A stretch of DNA of 64,000 nt, taken from Solimonas_A sp052035235 (GTDB lineage Bacteria; Pseudomonadota; Gammaproteobacteria; Nevskiales; Nevskiaceae). Position 1 is the first letter of the stretch. Every line of letters starts with the position of its first letter. The notes beneath the pieces were generated by a model. It made no database searches, was not told where the DNA came from, and worked only from the letters and a program-made list of their open reading frames with translations. The DNA lies in NCBI GenBank assembly GCA_052035235.1, contig JBPOHT010000038.1, forward strand, positions 1-64,000, in the 5' to 3' direction. Below are positions 24,206 to 30,878 of the stretch, piece by piece. The position numbers were made by a program, and so were the translations under genes.

Positions 24206-24478
24206 ATGAACAAGACCGATCTGATCAACGCGGTTGCCAACAAGGCCGAACTGTCGAAGGCCGACGCCGGTCGCGCGATCGATTCTCTGTTTGAGGTGGT
24301 GGCCAAGGCGCTGAAGAAGCGCGACAAGGTTTCGCTGGTGGGTTTCGGTACCTTCCAGGTGCGCGAGCGCAAGGCCCGTACCGGCCGCAACCCCAAGACC
24401 GGCGCCCCCCTGAAGATCAAGGCCAGCAAGACGCCGTCATTTAAAGCTGGTAAAGCTCTGAAAGACGCTGTAAAGTAG
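24206..24478 (+). CDS. hupB: DNA-binding protein HU
   Basis: HU is a small nucleoid protein that bends DNA and shapes transcription, replication and repair. The 90 residues match the family exactly: MNKTDLINAVANKAELSKAD, the dimer core LFEVVAKALKKRDKVSLVGFGTF, and the DNA-binding arm RKARTGRNPKTGAPLKI with the intercalating proline. A HU-type rather than IHF-type sequence (no IHF-specific residues). A strong promoter lies upstream, and two tRNA genes follow within 45 bases, so they may share a transcript. GAGGG precedes the ATG. Confidence 0.97.
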   Translation: MNKTDLINAVANKAELSKADAGRAIDSLFEVVAKALKKRDKVSLVGFGTFQVRERKARTGRNPKTGAPLKIKASKTPSFKAGKALKDAVK

Positions 24479-24521
24479 CGGGCTCTTCTGGGGCGTTCGG
24501 TACGAACGGCCAAGGTTCGAG

Positions 24522-24597
24522 GGGTGCTTAGCTCAGTTGGTAGAGCGTCGCCCTTACAAGGCGTAGGTCGGGGGTTCGAGCCCCTCAGCACCCACCA
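24522..24597 (+). tRNA. tRNA-Val (anticodon UAC)
   Basis: Acceptor GGGTGCT/AGCACCC, D-arm GCTCAGTTGGTAGAGC, anticodon loop CTTACAA giving TAC, T-arm GGGGTTCGAGCCCC, encoded CCA. The first pair of the anticodon stem appears to be a T-T mismatch; all other stems are good. It lies 43 bases after the HU stop. Confidence 0.95.
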
Positions 24598-24608
24598 GAA
24601 GATACAGT

Positions 24609-24685
24609 GGAGCGGTAGTTCAGTTGGTTAGAATACCGGCCTGTCACGCCGGGGGTCGCGGGTTCGAGCCCCGTCCGCTCCGCCA
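24609..24685 (+). tRNA. tRNA-Asp (anticodon GUC)
   Basis: Acceptor GGAGCGG/CCGCTCC, anticodon stem CCGGC/GCCGG with loop CTGTCAC giving GTC, T-arm CGGGTTCGAGCCCCG, G73 discriminator and encoded CCA. It follows tRNA-Val by 11 bases and ends at the terminator at 24698. Confidence 0.97.
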
Positions 24686-24697
24686 CTTATGAAGTAG

Positions 24698-24729
24698 AAA
24701 CCGGCCACCGAAAGGTGGCCGGTTTTTTT
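24698..24729 (+). terminator. Terminator of the HU-tRNA-Val-tRNA-Asp unit
   Basis: AAACCGGCCACC-GAAA-GGTGGCCGGTTT with a GNRA tetraloop and seven T. A textbook intrinsic terminator. Confidence 0.95.
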
Positions 24730-24783
24730 GTGCCTGCTGCTTCCCGCACGGAGCAAGCTTGCTCGTAACCTGATCGGGTTGCC

Positions 24784-24812
24784 CAAAGAAAAAGGCGACC
24801 TCGCGGCCGCCT
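24784..24812 (-). terminator. Terminator of the acyl-CoA dehydrogenase gene
   Basis: On the minus strand AGGCGGCC-GCGA-GGTCGCCT (one G-U pair, GNRA tetraloop) followed by TTTTTCTTT. It lies 36 bases after the stop codon. Confidence 0.85.
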
Positions 24813-24847
24813 CTCTCATCTCCTCCAGGCTCTCGCCCTTTTTGTCT

Positions 24848-26053
24848 TCAGGCAGAAGCAGCTTCGGCGGCTTTCCTCGCCTCGAACTTCTTCTTGCCCG
24901 GCAGGATGTTCATCATCTTGCAGATGATGCCCAGCATCACTTCGTCGGCGCCGCCGCCGATCGACACCAGGCGGGTGTCGCGGTAGGCGCGGGAGACGTT
25001 GTTCTCCCACATGAAGCCCTGGCCACCCCAGTACTGCAGGCAGGCGTCGGTGACCTCGCGGCCGACGCGGCCGATCTTGAGCTTGCACATGGAGGCCAGC
25101 ATGGCGACTTCCTGCGGCGACTTCTTGCCCAGCACGTATTCCTCGGTGGTCTGGTAGACCAGCGCCTTGAGCGACTCCACCTCGGTGCGCAACTCCGCCA
25201 GGCGGAAGTGCACCGACTGGTTGTCCAGCAGCGACTGCCCGAAGGCCTGGCGCTGGCCGGTGTACTCGATGGTCTCCTTGATGATGTTGAACAGGCCGTC
25301 GATCCCCGAGGCGGCGCCGAACAGGCGCTCTTCTTGGAACTGCATCATCTGGATGGTGAAGCCCATGCCCTCGCTGCCGATCAGGTTGCGGCGCGGCACG
25401 CGGACGTTGTCCATGAAGATCATGGCGGTGTCGGAGGAGCGCATGCCCAGCTTGTCCAGCTTGGTCTGCCGGTCGATGCCCTTGGCGTCCATTGGCACCA
25501 CGATCAGCGACTTGTTCATGTGCGGCTTGCCCTCGCCGGTGTTCACCAGCATGCAGGCCCAGTCCGACTGGGTGCCGTTGGTGATCCACATCTTGGAGCC
25601 GTTGATCACGTAGTCGTCGCCCTCGCGGCGCGCCGTGGTCTTGATGCCGGCCACGTCGGAGCCGGCCGAGGCCTCGGACACGGCGATGGACACCACCATC
25701 TCGCCGCGGATCGCCGGATCCAGGTATTCCTTGCGCAGCGCCGGCGAGCCGAAGCGGGCCAGGGCCGGGGTCGCCATGTCGGTCTGCACGCCGATACCCA
25801 TCGGCACGCCGCCGCAAAGACAGTTGCCCAGGGCCTGGGCGAAAAGCATCTGGTAGGAGTAGTCCAGGCCGAGGCCACCGTTCTCCACCGGCTTGTTGAT
25901 GCCCAGCAGGCCCAGGTCGCCCATGCGCTTGAGCACCTCGTGAGCCGGCCAGATACCGGCCTTTTCCCACTCCGCGACGTGCGGGTTCAGCTCTTCCTCT
26001 ACGAAGCGCTTGGTGGTGCGGTACAGCTCTTCGTGCTCGTGGGTAAATTGCAT
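24848..26053 (-). CDS. Acyl-CoA dehydrogenase, AtuD/citronellyl-CoA dehydrogenase-like
   Basis: A 401-residue FAD-dependent dehydrogenase that would introduce a 2,3-double bond into an acyl-CoA. Family motifs: GGVPMGIGVQTDMATPALARFG, then VSEASAGSDVAGIKT, MWITNGTQSDW, the C-terminal RQAFGQSLLDNQ and CLQYWGGQGFMWENNVSRAYRD. The sequence closely resembles, from memory, Pseudomonas AtuD, which oxidises citronellyl-CoA in acyclic terpene degradation. No other atu genes are in the window, so the substrate is open. ATG 26053 has GGAG at a good distance. Monocistronic with its own terminator. Confidence 0.88.
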   Translation of the reverse strand: MQFTHEHEELYRTTKRFVEEELNPHVAEWEKAGIWPAHEVLKRMGDLGLLGINKPVENGGLGLDYSYQMLFAQALGNCLCGGVPMGIGVQTDMATPALARFGSPALRKEYLDPAIRGEMVVSIAVSEASAGSDVAGIKTTARREGDDYVINGSKMWITNGTQSDWACMLVNTGEGKPHMNKSLIVVPMDAKGIDRQTKLDKLGMRSSDTAMIFMDNVRVPRRNLIGSEGMGFTIQMMQFQEERLFGAASGIDGLFNIIKETIEYTGQRQAFGQSLLDNQSVHFRLAELRTEVESLKALVYQTTEEYVLGKKSPQEVAMLASMCKLKIGRVGREVTDACLQYWGGQGFMWENNVSRAYRDTRLVSIGGGADEVMLGIICKMMNILPGKKKFEARKAAEAASA

Positions 26054-26144
26054 TACCAAAACTCCGATGAATAGCGATGAAGCCACTATACATCTGCGCC
26101 GAACTCAAAGGCTACGCCCGTGAATAAAGTATTGGTAATTAATG

Positions 26145-26966
26145 TTACTTGTTGGTCGGTGTAGTGGCCCCTGAGCGCGGCAAGGCAGACCAGTCCACGC
26201 GCAGCGCGAAGAGCCGCGGCCACCATTTTCCGGTGACATATATAAGGTCATGCCCGGCGTCGTAGGCCAGGCCATTGAGCACCGCCCCGTCCGGCAGGGC
26301 ATCCGTCCCCGGCAGGCGGCGGCGCAGCGGCGCCAGGTCCAGCCAGCCGCCGACGCGGCCGTTCGTTGGATTGATCAGCGCGACGCGATCGCTGTACCAG
26401 ACATTGGCCAGGATCCAGCCGCGGGCGAACTCCAGCTCGTTGAGTTGCGTCATCGGCCGGTCGCCGTCGAACACCTCCAGCTGCCGCAGATCGCGATGCG
26501 TCTGCGGGTCCATGAAGGTCAGCCGGTGGCTGCCGTCACTGCGGACCAGCTCCTTGTCGATGCTGGCCAGGCCCCAGCCCTCGCCGGGAAAGCGGAACTC
26601 GCGGAGCAGCTTCAGCTTCAGGTCGAACACAAAGCCGCGCTGCTCGCGCCAGCTCAGCACATGCACCTGGTCGCCGTGCAACGTCAGGCCCTCGGCGAAA
26701 ACCGAGCGCGGCAAAACCGCCCGATTCAGGGTCCGCTGGTCGCTCAAACGGGTTTCAAACAGCGCAGATTGCGCGTAAAGGCCGCTACTCTCGAACAGAC
26801 GTCCGTCGCGAAAAGCAAGGCCCTGAGTGAAGCGTTTCGAGTCATGAGGCAACTCGCGGAGCACTTCATACGAAATCGCTGAAACGCTGTATCCATCAGC
26901 GTTTGCGGGCGTTCCGCACACGAAAAATTGAACGACCAAAACGCAAAGCGCAGCAAAAAAATTCAT
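26145..26966 (-). CDS. Glutaminyl-peptide cyclotransferase (glutamine cyclotransferase, plant/bacterial type)
   Basis: An exported 273-residue beta-propeller enzyme that cyclises N-terminal Gln to pyroglutamate. A signal peptide (FFAALCVLVVQFFVCGTPANA) precedes the QC motifs YEVLRELPHDSKRFTQGLAF, LFESSGLYAQSALFE, LTWREQ-like VLSWREQRGFVFD, WGLASIDKELVRSDGSHRLTF, QLNELEFARGWILANVWYSD and LNGLAYDAGHDLIYVTGKWWPRLF (each in pieces along the chain). ATG 26966 is chosen because it gives a normal signal peptide. The 5' flank is AT-rich. Pyroglutamate formation would protect secreted proteins or peptides; the targets are unknown. Confidence 0.9.
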   Translation of the reverse strand: MNFFAALCVLVVQFFVCGTPANADGYSVSAISYEVLRELPHDSKRFTQGLAFRDGRLFESSGLYAQSALFETRLSDQRTLNRAVLPRSVFAEGLTLHGDQVHVLSWREQRGFVFDLKLKLLREFRFPGEGWGLASIDKELVRSDGSHRLTFMDPQTHRDLRQLEVFDGDRPMTQLNELEFARGWILANVWYSDRVALINPTNGRVGGWLDLAPLRRRLPGTDALPDGAVLNGLAYDAGHDLIYVTGKWWPRLFALRVDWSALPRSGATTPTNK

Positions 26967-27007
26967 GCGGTTCGGCAGGTGTGAAAAAGTCACTCCAGAT
27001 AAAGACG

Positions 27008-27036
27008 TTGCTTTTTTATTTATTTTTAAGTAAATA
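27008..27036 (+). promoter_or_regulatory. Predicted promoter for the Ala/Lys-rich DNA-binding protein
   Basis: TTGCTT (27008-27013), a 17-base T-rich spacer and TAAATA (27031-27036) in an unusually AT-rich stretch. The AT-rich upstream region resembles an UP-element. The start codon is 82 bases further on. Confidence 0.6.
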
Positions 27037-27117
27037 TTCACAACAGGGATATGCAAGTTGCATCTCCTGCTCATGCGGAAAGCGTTCCGCAAACCGTCTA
27101 GATCGGAGGATTGTGAC

Positions 27118-27297
27118 ATGGCAACCACTGCAAAGAAGGCTGTAAAGAAGGCTGCGAAGAAGCCGGCTGCGAAGAAGGTCGTGAAGAAGGTTGCGGCCAA
27201 GAAGCCGGCCGCCAAGAAGGCTGCCGCCAAGAAGCCGGCCGCCAAGAAGGCCGTGAAGAAGGCTGCGAAGAAGGCCAAGGCTGCTGCCAAGGCCTAA
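27118..27297 (+). CDS. Histone H1-like Ala/Lys-rich DNA-binding protein
   Basis: Only 59 residues, almost all Ala, Lys, Pro and Val, in repeats of the type KKPAAKKA. This is the composition of histone H1 tails and of the C-terminal domain of AlgP-type and Hc1-like bacterial proteins; it should bind DNA non-specifically as a basic helix. I start at ATG 27118, which has GGAGG 8 bases upstream; an upstream in-frame start would add a non-basic sequence with no ribosome-binding site. The gene has its own promoter and terminator, so it is a real monocistronic unit. The DNA itself is repetitive (CCGGCCGCCAAGAAGG). Confidence 0.85.
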   Translation: MATTAKKAVKKAAKKPAAKKVVKKVAAKKPAAKKAAAKKPAAKKAVKKAAKKAKAAAKA

Positions 27298-27363
27298 GCT
27301 GTAAGCTTCAAGGCTCGGGCGGACATGCGCCGCCCGCGCAGCTTCACTATTCACGCATGACCG

Positions 27364-27404
27364 AAATCGCCACGCCGGGTCTCCCAGCGTGGCGATTCTT
27401 TTTT
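27364..27404 (+). terminator. Terminator after the Ala/Lys-rich gene
   Basis: ATCGCCACGC and GCGTGGCGAT enclose an 11-base loop and are followed by TCTTTTTT. It lies between the basic protein gene and yicC. Confidence 0.9.
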
Positions 27405-27454
27405 CCGGGCACCGCTACAATGTCCGCCTCATTTACTGACGACGGACGCCTCAC

Positions 27455-28321
27455 ATGATCCGCAGCATGACGGGCTACGCCCGAGCGGAAGTGCAGAAAC
27501 CCTGGGGCCGGCTCAGCTGGGAGCTGCGCTCGGTCAACCACCGCTACCTCGACCTGCAGCTCAAGATGCCGGAGGAATTCCGCGCCATCGAGAACGAGTT
27601 GCGCGTGCTGGCCGGCGCCCGGCTGGGGCGCGGCAAGGTCGAATGCGGCCTGCGTTTCAATCGCGAGGCCCAGGCCGACGAAAGCCTGCAACTGGACGTG
27701 GGCCGCCTGCGCCAGTTGCGTGAGGCCATGGACGCCGTGGCCCATGAATGCGGTCCGATGACCGCCACTGATCCAATCCGCCTGCTGTCCTTCCCGGGCG
27801 TGTTGCGCCAGGAACAGTCCGACTTCGCCCCGATGCTGAGCGAGGCCCGCGCCCTGTTCGAGCGCGCGCTGGAAGACTTCAGCGCCACCCGCGGCCGCGA
27901 GGGCGAGCGCCTGGGTCATTTCCTGACCGAGCGCACCGTCGCCCTGGCCGACCTGGTGGCCAAGGTCCGCGAGCGCCACCCGCTGGTGCGCGACCAGTGG
28001 CTGCAGAAGCTCAAGTCCCGCTGCGCCGAACTGGGCGTGGAGATCGAGCCGCAGCGCCTGGCCCAGGAAACCGCCCTGGCCGCCACCCGCCTGGACGTGG
28101 AAGAAGAGATGTCGCGCCTGCTCAGCCACCTGGAAGAGGTGAAGCAGGCCTGCGCCCGCGGCGAGTCGGTCGGCCGCCGCCTGGACTTCCTGATGCAGGA
28201 GCTCAACCGCGAGGCCAACACCCTGTCGTCCAAGTCCCAGGACGCCGAGATCACTCGCTGCGCGGTGGAGATGAAGGTCATCATCGAGCAGATGCGCGAG
28301 CAGGTTCAGAACATCGAGTAG
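27455..28321 (+). CDS. yicC: YicC/YloC family endoribonuclease
   Basis: YicC proteins are endoribonucleases implicated in turnover of mRNA and small RNAs. The 288-residue protein starts MIRSMTGYARAE, the family signature, and ends EMKVIIEQMREQVQNIE. The C-terminal DUF1732 region has DVEEEMSRLLSHL and GRRLDFLMQELNREANTLSSKS. It heads the yicC-gmk-rpoZ-spoT-recG segment, but here a terminator and an unrelated ankyrin gene separate it from gmk. A -10-like TACAAT lies at 27416-27421, 34 bases before the start; no clear -35. Confidence 0.96.
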   Translation: MIRSMTGYARAEVQKPWGRLSWELRSVNHRYLDLQLKMPEEFRAIENELRVLAGARLGRGKVECGLRFNREAQADESLQLDVGRLRQLREAMDAVAHECGPMTATDPIRLLSFPGVLRQEQSDFAPMLSEARALFERALEDFSATRGREGERLGHFLTERTVALADLVAKVRERHPLVRDQWLQKLKSRCAELGVEIEPQRLAQETALAATRLDVEEEMSRLLSHLEEVKQACARGESVGRRLDFLMQELNREANTLSSKSQDAEITRCAVEMKVIIEQMREQVQNIE

Positions 28322-28344
28322 CGTCTTCGCCGGGCTGGGAAATA

Positions 28345-28376
28345 AGGGACGCCGTCCGTGACGGCGTCCCTTTTTT
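28345..28376 (+). terminator. Terminator after yicC
   Basis: AGGGACGCCGT-CCGTG-ACGGCGTCCCT followed by six T. It cuts yicC off from the downstream ankyrin and gmk genes. Confidence 0.93.
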
Positions 28377-28454
28377 GTTGCTGCGGCGGCGGCTTAGCAT
28401 TCGTCGGGGGGGCGGTGAGACACGGCTTACGCGAGCCTGAAAGGAACGGGGATC

Positions 28455-29507
28455 ATGGAAGTCGGCTACAGCATCGAATTTCCGCAGGCCAAGAGTGGCC
28501 TTCACGCGGATCTCTTCAAGTTGTTCAAGGCGATCAAGAAGGGCCAGTTGGGCGGGCAGGTTCCGGAGGCTGCCCTCGCGAAGCTGCAGGCCTATGTGGC
28601 TGCGCTGCCGGTGGGCTCGGGTGCCTTGCTGGATGAGCTGTTGACGACCTTTCAGATCATCGACAGCCTCGACGTCTGCTTTATCGACAAGAAATCAGAT
28701 CGCTTCTGCATCTGCTTCGTCGCCAGCGCAAGCTTCCAGAAGGGCAGTAAGACCCTGGACGAGCACGCGTTCCTGTCTGCCCTGCTGGAGTTTTTTCACC
28801 GCTGCGGCGTGGATTCCCTGAGGGCCACTGCGCAGTTCGATGAATTTGCAGAGACCTTGCTAGGCACCATCGAGAAGGGAAAACCTCTCCTGCGAATCGT
28901 CCGAGAGGAGGACGAGCCCGAGGAGCATGAGCCTACATCCAAGTCGGAGCCGGCTGGGCAGGGTATTGATGAACTGGTGGACGCCTGCGTCGAGGGAAAC
29001 CTGGAACGAGTCCGCCAACTGGTCGCTGCCGGGGTGGATTGCAAAAAGGTAAGCCGCACTAAGAAGTGGAGCGGTTTGGCAGCAGCAGCCTGTAATGGCT
29101 GGACAGAGATTGCTCAGTACCTGCTTGAACAGGGTCACCCAGTTGATGAGCCGGACTTAAATAACAAGTGGCTGCCTTTGCACTGGGCCTCGTACACGGG
29201 GTCACACGATGTGATCCGTTTGTTGCTTAAGTACGGCGCGAAGGTCAATGAGCCGACACCGAAGAGTAAGGCTCATCAGCCCTACAATGAGACACCTCTG
29301 GGTATGGCCATTTGCTCTCGGAGGCCAGAGGCGGTGAAAGCGCTGTTGGAAGGTGGCGCGAATCCCAACAGAAAAACCAGTGAATATTTGATCATGCCAC
29401 TTGTAGCGGCGATTCGAGATGAAGAGCCGTCCCGTTGGGACGCTGAAACTCGGGAGATCGTGGAAGCGCTCAGGGCTGCTGGGGCGAGGGAGACCTGGAA
29501 AAAGTGA
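28455..29507 (+). CDS. Ankyrin-repeat protein inserted between yicC and gmk
   Basis: A 350-residue cytosolic protein. The N-terminal ~150 residues (SIEFPQAKSGLHADLFKLFK, LDVCFIDKKSDRFCICFVA) match no domain I know. After an acidic linker (EEDEPEEHEP) come about five ankyrin repeats (172-345), such as ELVDACVEGNLERVRQLVAA, GWTEIAQYLLEQGHPVDEPD, LPLHWASYTGSHDVIRLLLK and TPLGMAICSRRPEAVKALLE. The gene is visibly lower in G+C and uses rarer codons than its neighbours, and it breaks a conserved gene order. It likely arrived by transfer. AAGGAACGGGG precedes the ATG. A protein-binding role is inferred; the partner is unknown. Confidence 0.85.
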   Translation: MEVGYSIEFPQAKSGLHADLFKLFKAIKKGQLGGQVPEAALAKLQAYVAALPVGSGALLDELLTTFQIIDSLDVCFIDKKSDRFCICFVASASFQKGSKTLDEHAFLSALLEFFHRCGVDSLRATAQFDEFAETLLGTIEKGKPLLRIVREEDEPEEHEPTSKSEPAGQGIDELVDACVEGNLERVRQLVAAGVDCKKVSRTKKWSGLAAAACNGWTEIAQYLLEQGHPVDEPDLNNKWLPLHWASYTGSHDVIRLLLKYGAKVNEPTPKSKAHQPYNETPLGMAICSRRPEAVKALLEGGANPNRKTSEYLIMPLVAAIRDEEPSRWDAETREIVEALRAAGARETWKK

Positions 29508-29692
29508 TGGGGAAGGGGGAGCCAGTTTCGGCTTTCTGCTTAAATCCGTTGCTTGGCTTCAAACAGCGAGCACATTAAGCTCCAGCCCTTGTTTGCCGCC
29601 CATGTCCCAGAGGCCAGCTCGAAAGTCTCTTGGGATTTAAGCAAGCCATTGAATTGCCTTGGTTTAAGCCCAGCGCCGGAGATTCACGAAAA

Positions 29693-30334
29693 GTGGATAG
29701 TAGATGTCTCGCCCCCGGCACCCTCTTCATCGTCTCCGCCCCCTCCGGCGGCGGCAAGACCAGCCTGACCCGCGCCCTGGTTCCGCACTTGGCGGCCCAG
29801 AGCATTCCTGCTGATATTTCAGTGTCTTACACCACTCGGTCCCCGCGTCCGGGCGAGGTGGACGGCACGCATTACCACTTCGTGACCCGCGAGACCTTCG
29901 CCGGCATGGCGGAGCGGGGCGAGTTCTTCGAGCACGCGGAGGTCTTCGGCAACCTCTACGGCACCGGCCGGGCCAAGACTGACGCCCTGCTGGCCGCCGG
30001 GCGTGACGTGATCCTGGATATCGACTGGCAGGGTGCCCGCCAGGTCCGGGGCCAGACCGACGAGGCGGTGGGGATATTCATCCTGCCCCCCTCCCTGGAG
30101 GAACTGGAGCGCCGCCTGCGCGGCCGCAGCCAGGACAGCGACGAGGTCATTGCCCGCCGCATGGCCCAGGCCCATGACGAGATGTCCCACCACGACGAGT
30201 ACGACTACCTGATCGTCAACGAGGACTTCGACCGGGCCCTGCGGGAGATTTCGGCCGTTTTCGTGGCCCACCGACTCCTTATGGAGGGGCAGGCGCGCCG
30301 CCACCGGGACCGTATCCGGGGCTTGCTGGCTTAA
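29693..30334 (+). CDS. gmk: Guanylate kinase, start disturbed by an extra C
   Basis: Gmk phosphorylates GMP to GDP with ATP. The body is intact: GTLFIVSAPSGGGKTSLTRAL (P-loop), SVSYTTRSPRPGEVDGTHYHF, DVILDIDWQGARQVR and YDYLIVNEDFDRAL. No ATG exists in frame upstream. GTG 29693 is the nearest possible start and is poorly placed. One base earlier in frame, ATG 29704 reads ATG TCT CGC CCC; deleting one C from the C5 run at 29712-29716 would give MSRPGTLFIV and a 209-residue enzyme, close to the E. coli length (207). An error or real frameshift in that run is therefore likely. The gene is otherwise expected to be essential. Confidence 0.85.
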   Translation: MDSRCLAPGTLFIVSAPSGGGKTSLTRALVPHLAAQSIPADISVSYTTRSPRPGEVDGTHYHFVTRETFAGMAERGEFFEHAEVFGNLYGTGRAKTDALLAAGRDVILDIDWQGARQVRGQTDEAVGIFILPPSLEELERRLRGRSQDSDEVIARRMAQAHDEMSHHDEYDYLIVNEDFDRALREISAVFVAHRLLMEGQARRHRDRIRGLLA

Positions 30335-30387
30335 AACGCCCCGATCCGGTACCATCGCGCCCTTGTTTTTGCCAGAGTTCTGCTGCC

Positions 30388-30651
30388 ATGGCCCGTGTAA
30401 CCGTTGAAGACTGCCTCGCCCGCATCCCCAACCAGTTCGACCTGACCCTGGTCGCCGCCAAGCGCGCGCGCCAGCTGGCTCGCGGCGCCGACGCCCGCCT
30501 GCCCTGGGGCAACCACAAGTCCACGGTGCTGTCCCTGCGCGAAATCGCGGATGGCTACATTGACCGCAGCGTGCTCGAAGAGATCGACCTGCCGGCCGTG
30601 CAGCAGCCGAAGGTGGAACTGGAAGCGCTGGACCCGTCTTTTGACGCTTGA
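30388..30651 (+). CDS. rpoZ: RNA polymerase subunit omega
   Basis: Omega helps assemble RNA polymerase and is part of the ppGpp site 1 with beta-prime. The 87 residues begin MARVTVEDCLARIPNQFDLTLVAAKRARQL, the conserved MAR motif used in ppGpp binding, and end in a variable acidic tail. It lies 53 bases after gmk and upstream of spoT, the usual gammaproteobacterial context. Confidence 0.97.
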   Translation: MARVTVEDCLARIPNQFDLTLVAAKRARQLARGADARLPWGNHKSTVLSLREIADGYIDRSVLEEIDLPAVQQPKVELEALDPSFDA

Positions 30652-30757
30652 TTGCCGTCCCTGGCTCTGATCGCGGCATCCATGCCGCGGAATCTCAGAC
30701 CAGCAACATCTAAGCAGGACACGCGGCGTTCACGCCGTGGATTTCGAGAGAAGCCTC

Positions 30758-30782
30758 AGGCCCGCGCAAGCGGGCCTTTTTC
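30758..30782 (+). terminator. Terminator between rpoZ and spoT
   Basis: AGGCCCGC-GCAA-GCGGGCCT with a GNRA tetraloop and a run of five T. It suggests that spoT has its own promoter or is reached by read-through. Confidence 0.92.
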
Positions 30783-30878
30783 GTTGATGCCGCTTTTCCC
30801 CATCTTCCGCAAGCGGGCGAGGGGACAGCTGGTCCAGGGTTGTTAGATGCCTCTGCGGCCACAACATATACTCAGGCC

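Noticed and set aside
27118..27297. CRISPR-like array from the repeated AAGAAGCCGGCC units
   Set aside because: The repeats are codons of the Lys/Ala/Pro protein with no spacers of constant length, and a ribosome-binding site and start codon precede them.
28455..29507. Ankyrin protein as part of a toxin-immunity or phage-defence pair
   Set aside because: No partner nuclease, toxin or defence gene is adjacent; only the ankyrin repeats themselves can be supported.
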